NCBI GenBank assembly: GCA_029248525.1
Contig: JAQWJE010000014.1
Span: forward strand, 62,001 to 126,000
DNA from: Candidatus Binatia bacterium
GTDB taxonomy: Bacteria; Desulfobacterota; Binatia; UBA12015
DNA: 64,000 bases
Reading direction: 5' to 3'
A program made the position numbers and the translations under genes. This document shows positions 49,010-57,490 of the stretch, in pieces. Within the stretch, counting starts at the first letter, position 1; the number at the start of each line of letters is the position of its first letter. A model generated the notes under the pieces. The model was not told the origin of the DNA. It was given only the letters and a program-made list of their open reading frames with translations, and made no database searches.

Positions 49010-50458
49010 ATGGCCATCAAATACTCCAAATCCCTCTCCCGCGCCCTCCTGGGCTGTCTCCTGGCCAGCCTCGCGGTGCAATGCGGCGGTGGTTCCCTCC
49101 CTCCCGGGCCATTTCAGGGCAATTGCCCGGAGCTGAATGGCCGTCCAACCTCTGACGACTACTACTGTGAACTCCGGAAGATGGTTGGTTTCGGACCTCG
49201 CCTGACGGGTTCGCCGGGCCATAAGGATTTCCTCGATCATATTCAGACGACTCTGCAAGAGTCCGGTTTTACGGTCAGCAATGATGTCATGAACTTCCCC
49301 CGATGGAAGACAGAACGCACCTCCCTGGTCCTCCATACCGCAAAAGGCGACGAGGAGGTGACCGTCGCTTACCCGTTCGTCCGCTCGAAATTCACGGGGG
49401 ACGAGGGACTGAGGCTCCCTCTTGCGTATGCCGACAACCCCAACCTCTCCAATCAAGAGAGGATCGTACTCGGCTACGCACAATTTACGACAGACGAGGG
49501 CTTCGCAGGGTGCCAGCTTCGATTCCAGGATATGGCCGCCGCCCCTGCCAGCAAGCCGGTCGTGTTCGCCGATGTCGACGCAAACGTCAAGGGCCTCATC
49601 TGCTGCGTGGACCAGCCGCTCGACCGCATCCAGGATGACTATCAGGACTTCGAAAGCACCATGGTCGGCCGCGACACCAAGGACAACTGGGAAAACTCGA
49701 TTCCGACACTGATTCTTGACCAGAATTCGTGCACGGCCGTCGCCGCAGCGATCGACGACGAAGAAGATGCGACACTGACGCTGACGGGCACCTACAACGA
49801 GGACACCACTCGACACATCTGGGGAACTTTACCTGGCCGAGAACCCGACAAGTACATTCTGCTCGGCACCCACACCGATGGTCAGAATGCCGTCGAGGAA
49901 AACGGCATCGCCTCCAAGCTCGTGATGGCAAAGTATTTCGGAGATCTCGCCGACGCCGGTGTCGAGTTCCAATATTCGCTTCTTTTCGTCGGCGTCACCG
50001 GACATATGTCGGCTTATGATGTCCCCTACGCCGGCACTTGGGGATTCTGCAACTCCCATCTCGAGTTGATGTCGAAGGTCGAGGCCGCCATAAACTTCGA
50101 GCATCTCGGCGTTCCCGAAAAAGATTCCAGTGGCGCCTACGGCTACTACACCACAAGGGAGAGTGGCGCCGAACTCTACGAGGGAACCGCCATCATGGAA
50201 TCCTCGGACCATCTTCCCGTCACAATCAGCCACGGACTGACCCCACCAATGGCCGGTTCCGCCGTCGGGTTCCGCCCCCCTTATTGCGGAGAGAGGCAGA
50301 TCGGAAAAGACATCAACACATTCGCAGGCGTAATCTACCCCTGGTACTACCTCAATCTTGAGTACGGTGGCATCGACAAGATCGACAAGCGCTACCTCTA
50401 CCAGCAATCCGACACCATCCTGTCCATCACGGAAAAACTGCTGGACGGACAAGGTTGA
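49010..50458 (+). CDS. Divergent M28-peptidase-like lipoprotein
   Basis: A 482-residue product. The signal peptide has a lipobox-like VQC. The N-terminal part (MVGFGPRLTGSPGHKDFLDH) and ILLGTHTDGQNAVEENGIASKLVMAKYF resemble the M28 zinc aminopeptidase core, where HxD supplies zinc ligands. The usual catalytic EE pair after a strand (FVFFxxEE) is here FVGVTGHMSAYD, so the key glutamates are absent. About ten cysteines suggest disulfides. Peptidase activity is doubtful, and the assignment to the fold is moderate. Confidence 0.6.
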   Translation: MAIKYSKSLSRALLGCLLASLAVQCGGGSLPPGPFQGNCPELNGRPTSDDYYCELRKMVGFGPRLTGSPGHKDFLDHIQTTLQESGFTVSNDVMNFPRWKTERTSLVLHTAKGDEEVTVAYPFVRSKFTGDEGLRLPLAYADNPNLSNQERIVLGYAQFTTDEGFAGCQLRFQDMAAAPASKPVVFADVDANVKGLICCVDQPLDRIQDDYQDFESTMVGRDTKDNWENSIPTLILDQNSCTAVAAAIDDEEDATLTLTGTYNEDTTRHIWGTLPGREPDKYILLGTHTDGQNAVEENGIASKLVMAKYFGDLADAGVEFQYSLLFVGVTGHMSAYDVPYAGTWGFCNSHLELMSKVEAAINFEHLGVPEKDSSGAYGYYTTRESGAELYEGTAIMESSDHLPVTISHGLTPPMAGSAVGFRPPYCGERQIGKDINTFAGVIYPWYYLNLEYGGIDKIDKRYLYQQSDTILSITEKLLDGQG

Positions 50459-50526
50459 CGCCAAACCGAGAGCAGCAAATGCCTGCATCGGCATGGCTCC
50501 AAAAAAACTCGGTTTCTGCTGTCACC

Positions 50527-50548
50527 GGGCCGGAAAAAACGCCGGCCC
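50527..50548. terminator. Hairpin between convergent genes
   Basis: A 7-bp stem GGGCCGG/CCGGCCC (50527-50533 and 50542-50548) with an A-rich loop lies in the 102-bp gap between the M28-like gene and the convergent amidase. It probably acts as a bidirectional terminator. Confidence 0.4.
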
Positions 50549-50560
50549 GCAGCTCGAGCG

Positions 50561-52009
50561 TCAGTAAGCAGGAGGCGACACGAAGCCCCCAAACTCGTTT
50601 GCCATCAGACGAGCAAACTCGATGCACGTGCGATCCTGATACTCGCCGCCGACCGCCTGCAGGCCGATCGGCAGACCTGCTTCCGACAGGCCCGTCGGAA
50701 AGACCGTGCTGGGCAGATAGGCGACCGTGATCAGACCGGCCCAAAAAACCTGTTGGAAATAGGGCTGGGCTATACCGTCCACGTCGAGGGTACGCGCGCC
50801 TTGCGGCGCATGATCATGGGGGAAGGCCACCGTCGGCGACTGCGGGCAGAGCAGAATATCCCATTCCTGATAGAAATTCTTCCAGGCCATCCGCAGGGCC
50901 GCACGCTGGTTATTCTGCCGAATCCAATCACGGTGGGTCTGCACTACGGCTCGCAGCATCTGTGCATTGGCAGACGGATCACCGGGGTCCATGGCGGCTG
51001 CATGCCCCTGCAAGCCGGAAAATTCCGCATCCGGAATCCCGGCGCTCATCGCTCCCTGCAACATGGATTGATAGACATCGTGACTGAGCGAGGGATCAAA
51101 CGCGGGTCGCGCATGATCCGAAACCGTTGCACCAAGCCTCGCGAGCCGATCCCCCACCGCCTGCACCCGCGCGGAGATCTCGGCACTCACAGGCGCCCGC
51201 TCATCGTCGGCCCACAGGGCCACCCGGAAGTCTGCGAGCGTTTTCTGTCGCGGTGCTGGCAGGTCGAGTTTCCAGCCGGCTTCCACGAGTTCCTCGGGGC
51301 CGCTTACCAACTCCAGCGCCAGCGCCAGATCCTCGGCGCTGCGCGCCAGAGGGCCGACGACCGCAATATCAGGGGAGGCCAACATGCCGGGTAATGCGTG
51401 CCCTCGCTGCGGCACGATATTCCAGGTCGGTTTATGACCATATACTCCGCAGAAATGAGCCGGGTTCCGGATCGATCCGCCAATATCCGAGCCCGCTTCC
51501 AGCGCCGTCAGACCGGCCGCCAAAGCCGCGGCTGACCCGCCCGACGAGCCCCCGGGGATGCGCTCGAGGTTCCAGGGATTATTGGTGGTTCCATAGATCT
51601 CGTTATAGCTCTGAAAATCAGCAAGCTGGATCGGCACGTTCGTCTTGCCCAGAAAGTGCGCACCGGCTGCCTTGAACCGCCGTACGCTCTCGGCATCCGT
51701 GGATGCGATATTCCGGGCAAAGGCCGGGATCCCCCAGGTCGTGGGTAGCCCTTCGATGTCATAGGCTTCCTTGATGGTCATGGGCACGCCGTGCAAAGGG
51801 CCGAGCACCTCACCCCGTGCCAGTGCAGCATCCGCGGCATCAGCCCTGTGCCGGGCACCCTCGAAGTCCCGGACAACAACGGCATTGATCTGGCCGTCGT
51901 ACGCATCGATCCTCTCAATGTAGAGATCCGTCAGTTCGCGTGAACTGATTTCTTTCTCACGAATCTTTGCAGCAAGGGTTGCAGCGGTAGCAAACGCCAA
52001 TTCCATCAA
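50561..52009 (-). CDS. Amidase signature family hydrolase
   Basis: A 482-residue protein. The Ser-cisSer-Lys triad is complete: Lys in VPMTIKEAYD, cis-Ser and Ser in GGSSGGSAAALAAG and AGSDIGGSIRNPAHF. It is of normal length for the family, with no signal peptide, so it is cytoplasmic. It hydrolyses amides to acids and ammonia. The C-terminal PSTVFPTGLSEAGLPIGLQ is typical of fatty-acid-amide and generic amidases rather than GatA. No gatB or gatC is adjacent. Confidence 0.93.
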   Translation of the reverse strand: MMELAFATAATLAAKIREKEISSRELTDLYIERIDAYDGQINAVVVRDFEGARHRADAADAALARGEVLGPLHGVPMTIKEAYDIEGLPTTWGIPAFARNIASTDAESVRRFKAAGAHFLGKTNVPIQLADFQSYNEIYGTTNNPWNLERIPGGSSGGSAAALAAGLTALEAGSDIGGSIRNPAHFCGVYGHKPTWNIVPQRGHALPGMLASPDIAVVGPLARSAEDLALALELVSGPEELVEAGWKLDLPAPRQKTLADFRVALWADDERAPVSAEISARVQAVGDRLARLGATVSDHARPAFDPSLSHDVYQSMLQGAMSAGIPDAEFSGLQGHAAAMDPGDPSANAQMLRAVVQTHRDWIRQNNQRAALRMAWKNFYQEWDILLCPQSPTVAFPHDHAPQGARTLDVDGIAQPYFQQVFWAGLITVAYLPSTVFPTGLSEAGLPIGLQAVGGEYQDRTCIEFARLMANEFGGFVSPPAY

Positions 52010-52100
52010 TCACTCCCAAAGTTCAGCGTTCTCTAATCTTGCGGATGATCTTCCAATCATTGCTTCATCCATCCCTCACCGATCCCGGTCTCGCTCGAAT

Positions 52101-52544
52101 CTATTTCTGATCGATCACGTAGGCGAGCATTTCGACCACCTGATCCGTAGTCTGCGCCCACGCCATGGCAGCGCCATCGACCTCCTTCAGCGGATGAATG
52201 ATCGCCTCATCATGCAATGTGATATACGGCTTGCCCAGCGCCGCGCAGCAACCGGCATCGAAAGCGGCATTCCACTGCTTGTACTTCTCACCGAACCGCA
52301 CCACCGCCAGATCGCATTTCTCGATCAGGGTTCGCGTCCGCATCGAATTTACTTTGGCGGACTTATGGTCCCGCCAGAACGGATTCCCCTCGGCACCCAA
52401 AAGGTCGCCGGCGGCATCACTGGCGTCATGGTCGGTCACCGCCGAGGTGAACTCCACAGGCAGCTTGCGTAACCCCGCACCCTTGAGGATCTGCTCGCGC
52501 CAGTCGGTATGGATCTCTCCCGACAAATATACATTCCAGGTCAT
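52101..52544 (-). CDS. YtoQ family protein
   Basis: The product is 147 residues from ATG 52544; the frame extends to 52685 without homology. It matches the YtoQ family from end to end: WNVYLSGEIHTDWREQI, VTDHDASDAAGDLLG, FWRDHKSAKVNSMRTRTLIE, and RFGEKYKQWNAAFDAGCCAA. The fold resembles nucleoside 2-deoxyribosyltransferases, but no activity has been shown. It is in the same direction as the amidase, 91 bp upstream of it. Confidence 0.92.
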   Translation of the reverse strand: MTWNVYLSGEIHTDWREQILKGAGLRKLPVEFTSAVTDHDASDAAGDLLGAEGNPFWRDHKSAKVNSMRTRTLIEKCDLAVVRFGEKYKQWNAAFDAGCCAALGKPYITLHDEAIIHPLKEVDGAAMAWAQTTDQVVEMLAYVIDQK

Positions 52545-52808
52545 TTCTATTCTCGCTTTGCAAAGAAGTAAATTTTCGATTCCCGAGCCCGCCGACCACC
52601 GATTCCAGCGTATCCACAAGATCCCTCCCGAGGGCCCCTCGCCACCCGCTGCTCCGGCCTCGGCAACACGGCCAACAACCTCCATGACTATCGGTTCGGG
52701 CTTGCTGTCGCGATCGGTGGGCTGATGACACGGTCTTTCTGACGGAAGAACCGGGCACTCGTCAAACTCGACCCCGAGCGAGCACCATTAGGGTTCAACC
52801 GATCTGGC

Positions 52809-53741
52809 GTGCTACCAAGCCGCATGGACCAGATGCGATTGACTCGGATTACATGCCCCAAGGGAAGCCCGAGAAATCTATCGCGGCCGCATTCAGGGGC
52901 AGGTGCCTTGTGGTGCATCTTTCTGGCCTTGTTCACCCTTGCTGCCTGCGGCGGTTCCGGGGAGAGCAAGCCCGTGCTTGGAAGTGATGGCGAAAGCTTC
53001 GAGCCCTGTACCTTTGCGCCCGGCTACGGCGCCGATGAATCCAGCTCCTGCACCCCTGCCGATTCGAGTCGGACCGACCCCGCCGCGGGCTGCGCAGCGG
53101 ACCAGGCGCTGCTCTGTCCCGACCCATGGAATTCGACACCAGCCGATTGGGGTTGTCAGATCGGCGCACCAACGCCCGGCTACGTGGGATTGGGGCCACT
53201 ATGCGGACCAAATGCGGGAGCATCCCGAGACACCCCATGGCTCTGGGACAAGAGCCAGAATTCGTGTGTCCTGCGCGGCGGCGATTATCCCTTGCTCACC
53301 TATACCGGCTGCGGCCCGTCGAAATATACGGCGGACCTTGATGCGACGAGCTACCTGAACTTGCAGGAAAGATGGCAGTCACACGCCCGGCAGAAGGCCG
53401 CGCCCTATCGGTTGGCAACGGGCGAAACCGCCTACCTTGTGGACGTTGCGATCGACGGCGGCACTCGAACCGTAAAGGCGGCGATGGCACTTGGACATGG
53501 CACGCTCGACGGGCTCTGCGGCGATTGTTTTCTCATCCGCTCCGACCCCAGCCTCTGGGGAGGCGAGGAGCGTTATGCCGTGCTTCTGCAGGCGGGCGTC
53601 CGGGCTTGGAGTTTTGAAATGTCGCCAAGCGCGCAGAACTACCTCATCGAAAACTCTGGATGCAAGGGAGACGCAACCACCAGCGAATCGTGTTGCATCC
53701 CGGACGTCCAGGCAATCGATTGTTCAATTGTCCTCGATTGA
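52809..53741 (+). CDS. Unrecognised Cys-rich lipoprotein
   Basis: A 310-residue product from GTG 52809 (ATG 52824 or 52833 also possible). A long basic n-region, a hydrophobic core and lipobox LAAC predict a lipoprotein. It has about 16 cysteines after the lipobox, many in pairs (ESSSC, AGCAAD, LCPD, WGCQ), suggesting an extracellular disulfide-stabilised protein. The C-terminal part has GHGTLDGLCGDCFLIRSD and AWSFEMSPSAQNYLIENSGC, faintly like a double-psi or expansin-type fold, but no family was recognised. It starts a forward cluster of three envelope genes. Confidence 0.7.
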   Translation: MLPSRMDQMRLTRITCPKGSPRNLSRPHSGAGALWCIFLALFTLAACGGSGESKPVLGSDGESFEPCTFAPGYGADESSSCTPADSSRTDPAAGCAADQALLCPDPWNSTPADWGCQIGAPTPGYVGLGPLCGPNAGASRDTPWLWDKSQNSCVLRGGDYPLLTYTGCGPSKYTADLDATSYLNLQERWQSHARQKAAPYRLATGETAYLVDVAIDGGTRTVKAAMALGHGTLDGLCGDCFLIRSDPSLWGGEERYAVLLQAGVRAWSFEMSPSAQNYLIENSGCKGDATTSESCCIPDVQAIDCSIVLD

Positions 53742-53884
53742 AAGAACATCTCACATGCAAAACAGCGATTCTCTGAAATCCGATGGCCCGTGCCGTATCA
53801 GTAGCCGCGGACGAGACACTGTCGGGACTTCGCGCAGTTCTCGACAGCTTTCCGCAGTACCAAACGAAAGTCAGGAGAAGTAAA

Positions 53885-54037
53885 ATGTTCGGACTGATCT
53901 GGCGTATCTACACGGGTGGAATTTTCGTTTTTTTCCTTCTCTTTCTGATCGTCGAAGAACTCCCTTTTGCGACGGCGCTCACCAACTCCATTCTGTGGCC
54001 GTGGGGGGTCTACCAGCAATACATCGCCGGCTCCTGA
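53885..54037 (+). CDS. 50-residue membrane protein
   Basis: ATG 53885 has an AGGAG about 9 nt upstream. The product is MFGLIWRIYTGGIFVFFLLF and 30 more residues, with one strong transmembrane helix and an aromatic C-terminus (LWPWGVYQQYI). The frame can be extended to 53783, but the inner start has the ribosome binding site. It lies between two lipoprotein genes on the same strand. No family was recognised. Confidence 0.55.
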   Translation: MFGLIWRIYTGGIFVFFLLFLIVEELPFATALTNSILWPWGVYQQYIAGS

Positions 54038-54128
54038 AACAGCCCATTACTCGCGGGATGCCGCGCCTATCCAACGCCTGCCGGGGATACTCACCAAATC
54101 TGTTCCGTCGTCAGGGGAAAGTATATTC

Positions 54129-55391
54129 ATGCAAAGAATCGCCAAATCTCTCGCCTGTATTCTCGCCGCATTTCAACTTGCCAGTTGCGGATCCTCCGAC
54201 TCCTCAATCGACACCAACAATGCGAAGACCACCGATCTCCTTCGCAAGCTCGACTGGGACACCTCAATTTCCGATACCGTGAAGGAGGAACCGGTAGGTG
54301 GAATCCAAACCCTGCTCGAGGACTCCCGGTTCACCGGCCCGGTGCACCAGATCAATACTCTGGCGATATTTGCCGACTGGTTCTACCAATGCCTTCCTGA
54401 GGGTTCTGATACCCGCCATTTCCTCGATTACTTCATTGCCAGCGCCTACCAGAGCGAGAACTTCATCTGGAACCAACGGGGCCTCCTTCCGCTGGGCTAC
54501 GAGGTCGGCTTGCCGGTCGTCCGCGGGTCGACAGACTACCTGCCCGCGGTCTCCTCCTGGGCGACGGATAGCCAACGAGGCCGGCAGTTTCCGGTACTCA
54601 ACTCGTCTGCGGCCGATGCCGTGATCGGCCTTGTCATGAACGAGTTTTCTCGTGATTCGTGTGCTCTCGGCTTCGGTCAATGGCAGCAGAGCCACGTCTC
54701 GGGATCGATCCTCAGTCTACCTTGGTCCGTCCCGGTAAATACCGATCAGAATCCGGTCCTCTTCAAGGATATCCCGCTCGCGGACGGAAATATCCGGATC
54801 GAAAACCCGAACCGCCACAAATTGGTCCTCGGCCCCATCACCTGGCTCTCCATGGGGCTTGATGTGCGCGTCTGGCACAATGAACCCGACCAGGCACGCT
54901 TCGCCACCGCAGTGTCCCGAGGAAAAAAAATCTGGCAGAAAGTACACGAGAATGTCGCGGTGAACCATGCTCTCTGCTCGGAGTTCCAATCCGAAGCAGG
55001 AAAAGGAGGCTTCTTTCGCACCGAAATCGACGAGCTGGTCAATGCCTTCATGAAGGTGCTCTGCGAGAGGCCCGCATCTTGCGCGACAGAACCGGAATGG
55101 AGGCTTGTGGTTGGCGCCGCAGCCCGCGCGATCGAAACCGTCGCTTGCAACATCCCGGGGCATAACTGGGATCATATGACCTATGATCGCGGTGTCGCCG
55201 CGCTGGCAGATGCACAAAACGCGCTCAGCAATACTTCGGGGCCCGGCGGAGGCCCCGACCTCGCCTCGATCGGCAACGCGGCGACCGCAGTGCAAAAATT
55301 CTACTTTGGCGAGAACTTCGCCCAACGACCGTTTCTCGATCCGCCCGTTGCGCCTCTGCTGCCGCCGGCGACCACGATACCCGCGCCATAG
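54129..55391 (+). CDS. Unrecognised lipoprotein of 420 residues
   Basis: ATG 54129 gives a signal peptide with lipobox LASC (MQRIAKSLACILAAFQLASC). Most of the mature protein is helical, with eight or so cysteines (YQCLPEGS, DSCALGFGQ, ALCSEF, VLCERPASCATE, ETVACNIPGH). FADWFYQCLPEGSDTRHFLD and HNWDHMTYDRGVAALADA are candidate active regions, but no family was recognised. The tail is proline-rich (DPPVAPLLPPATTIPAP). It follows the 50-residue membrane protein by 91 bp. Confidence 0.7.
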   Translation: MQRIAKSLACILAAFQLASCGSSDSSIDTNNAKTTDLLRKLDWDTSISDTVKEEPVGGIQTLLEDSRFTGPVHQINTLAIFADWFYQCLPEGSDTRHFLDYFIASAYQSENFIWNQRGLLPLGYEVGLPVVRGSTDYLPAVSSWATDSQRGRQFPVLNSSAADAVIGLVMNEFSRDSCALGFGQWQQSHVSGSILSLPWSVPVNTDQNPVLFKDIPLADGNIRIENPNRHKLVLGPITWLSMGLDVRVWHNEPDQARFATAVSRGKKIWQKVHENVAVNHALCSEFQSEAGKGGFFRTEIDELVNAFMKVLCERPASCATEPEWRLVVGAAARAIETVACNIPGHNWDHMTYDRGVAALADAQNALSNTSGPGGGPDLASIGNAATAVQKFYFGENFAQRPFLDPPVAPLLPPATTIPAP

Positions 55392-55532
55392 CCACAGCCC
55401 GGCGAATCGGAGGCGGGGCGATCCGCTCGGGGCGACCTTTCGAGAGGAAGTTTTGCGGTCGGGACGCCAAAGGCAAGGGAGACGCACTCAGGTCGGCTGA
55501 CACGACGGAAATTTCACGCTAAGGAGAGCCCT

Positions 55533-55919
55533 GTGTCAGAAGAGCAGATTGATCAATCGACCAATGTTTTTGGAGAACCCCTCGAGGACTGCAGCCACAA
55601 TCCTCTGACCGGATTTTTCCGCGACGGATGTTGTAATACCAGCAAACTCGATGGGGGCTCCCACACTGTGTGCGTCGAGCTGACGGCAGAGTTCCTCGAC
55701 TTCTCGCGCCTCCGCGGCAACGACCTCTCGACGCCGCGACCCGAGTTTGGCTTCCCCGGTCTCAAACCCGGAGATCGCTGGTGCCTATGTGCCGCACGGT
55801 GGCTCGAGGCGCAACAGAACAAGGCGGCTCCTCGGGTGTGGCTGACCAGGACCCACCAAAGGGCGCTCGAAGTCGTGCCCCTGAAGATCCTGCGCGAATT
55901 CGCGATCGACCTGAACTGA
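55533..55919 (+). CDS. DUF2237 family protein
   Basis: A 128-residue product starting at GTG 55533 with an upstream AAGGAGAG. The family signature is complete: NVFGEPLEDCSHNPLTGFFR, DGCCNTSKLDGGSHTVC, and RGNDLSTPRPEFGFPGLKPG followed by DRWCLCAARW. Conserved cysteines (CC, CLC) suggest metal binding. Function unknown in the literature I know. It is convergent with the P450 gene, with stops 5 bp apart. Confidence 0.93.
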   Translation: MSEEQIDQSTNVFGEPLEDCSHNPLTGFFRDGCCNTSKLDGGSHTVCVELTAEFLDFSRLRGNDLSTPRPEFGFPGLKPGDRWCLCAARWLEAQQNKAAPRVWLTRTHQRALEVVPLKILREFAIDLN

Positions 55920-55923
55920 AGCT

Positions 55924-57195
55924 TCAAGCTCGGGTGCGGCGCGCGCGCCTGCCGGGCCGCAGCCGGTAGCGCAGGGGCATTCGCTTTACACCGCCAAGAA
56001 AGCTCGAGCGCATTCGCTCGACCGGGCCAGCAAGCTCCACCGACTCCAACCGCGCAGACAGCTCCTCGAAGATCACGCGCAACTCCAGCCGCGCCAGGTG
56101 CGCGCCCAGGCAGAAGTGCTCTCCAATGCCGAATCCTACGTGCGGGTTCGGGTTTCGATCCACGCGAAACCGATCGGGGTCCTCGAACGCATCCTCATCT
56201 CGATTCGCCGACGGGTAGAGCAGACACATCGACTCGTTCGCCCGGATCGTCTGACCACGAAGCTCAAAGTCCTCGGTCGCGGTGCGGCAGAACTGAATCA
56301 CAGGGGCCGTCCAGCGGGCGATCTCCTCGACGGCATCATCGACCAGAGAAGGGTCTTTTTGCAGCTTTGCCATTTCCTCGGGATGGTCGATCAACGCGAG
56401 CAGGCCTCCACTGGCCGAGTTCCGAGTGGTCTCGTTTCCCGCAACGACCAGCAACAAGAAGTAGGACAGGAGCTCGAAGGCCGGCATCGGCCCCCCGTCC
56501 ATCTCCACGTTCGCCAGAACACTGACCATATCGTCGCGCGGCACCTTGCGGCGCTCCTCGGCAAGATCCGTGAAATACTCGAACAAACCAACCCGCGCCT
56601 GCTCAAGTCCGTCATAAGGCTCATCGCCGCTCTGATATTCCTCGTCTGCGGACCCCGCGATCTGATTGGTCCACTGAAACATCAAATGCCAGTCCTCGCG
56701 CGGCACCCCGAGCATATCGGCCAGAACGTTTAGTGTGAGAGGCGCGGCAAAATCGGCCACGAAATCGCCCTCGCGCTCCTCGCCATCGCCGGCCATCTCG
56801 TCCAACAAATCGCGTGTGATCCTCCGAACCTCCTCGCTGCGTCGCTGGATACTGCGCGGCGTAAACCAACCGGCACCCACGCGGCGAAACGCCTGATGGT
56901 CCGGTGGGTCCATATTGAGCAGGTGACGGGCGAGAGTCCTCTCGCCCTCGACCGGCGCGCCCTCTTCAAAGATCGCCAGACGGGGGCCGTTCAGGAAGCG
57001 ATTTGGTTGCTTCGAGATGGAGACGATGTCCTCACGCTTCGTAATCGCCCAAAAGCCCACCCCTCCTTCGAGCTCGAACCAATGAACGGGCGCTTCGTTT
57101 CGAAGCCTCTTCCAGGCAGCGTGAGGATACCCATGCTGTGCGAACGTATCGGGCCCGATGATATCTTCGGTCGTCGGCAAAGAGGACTTTTGCAT
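55924..57195 (-). CDS. Cytochrome P450, CYP125/CYP124-like
   Basis: A 423-residue soluble P450. The I-helix is LLVVAGNETTRNSASGG, the K-helix ExxR is EEIARW, and the haem-thiolate Cys is in GFGIGEHFCLGAHLARLEL. The C-terminal ERMRSSFLGGVKRMPLRYR resembles the mycobacterial CYP125/CYP124 clan, which hydroxylates sterol side chains and methyl-branched lipids at the terminal carbon. It would need a ferredoxin and reductase from elsewhere. Upstream lie a hydrolase remnant and the ECH1-like gene, all reverse. Confidence 0.93.
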   Translation of the reverse strand: MQKSSLPTTEDIIGPDTFAQHGYPHAAWKRLRNEAPVHWFELEGGVGFWAITKREDIVSISKQPNRFLNGPRLAIFEEGAPVEGERTLARHLLNMDPPDHQAFRRVGAGWFTPRSIQRRSEEVRRITRDLLDEMAGDGEEREGDFVADFAAPLTLNVLADMLGVPREDWHLMFQWTNQIAGSADEEYQSGDEPYDGLEQARVGLFEYFTDLAEERRKVPRDDMVSVLANVEMDGGPMPAFELLSYFLLLVVAGNETTRNSASGGLLALIDHPEEMAKLQKDPSLVDDAVEEIARWTAPVIQFCRTATEDFELRGQTIRANESMCLLYPSANRDEDAFEDPDRFRVDRNPNPHVGFGIGEHFCLGAHLARLELRVIFEELSARLESVELAGPVERMRSSFLGGVKRMPLRYRLRPGRRARRTRA

Positions 57196-57262
57196 TCTCG
57201 TATCCTAGCAGGCTCCAACGATGGCGACAGGAGGCAAGTCTGGAATGTACCTGCAATGCCTC

Positions 57263-57478
57263 GCCCGGCAGGTCTCCAGCAAGAAACTCCACAATCCGCC
57301 GCCAGGCACTGGCATCCTGCAGAAGGAAGGCATGGCCGCCATCAAAAAACTCCAGCTCGGCATTTGGGATGCGCGACAAGAGGCGTTCCATATTCGCGAG
57401 GTTGCCAAGCCATCATGACGCCCCATACCCCGCGCGTTCGAAATAGAACCGCAAACCCCGAAGTTCGACGAACGGCAT
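57263..57478 (-). pseudogene. Alpha/beta-hydrolase remnant with the middle deleted
   Basis: Reading in reverse from ATG 57478, the frame gives an alpha/beta-hydrolase N-terminus (MPFVELRGLRFYFERAGYG) and stops at TGA 57413-57415. Seven codons later the same frame continues with a typical hydrolase C-terminus (ERLLSRIPNAELEFFDGGHA, with the catalytic-His GGHAF, then WRRIVEFLAG). The central 180-200 residues, including the nucleophile elbow, are missing. It sits between the ECH1-like gene (13 bp upstream) and the P450. Confidence 0.75.
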
Positions 57479-57490
57479 TGCGCCGAAGTC

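Noticed and set aside
57032-57262. Read-through extension of the hydrolase remnant into the P450 gene
   Set aside because: The residues after FLAGDLPG are out of frame with the P450 start region and have no hydrolase similarity.
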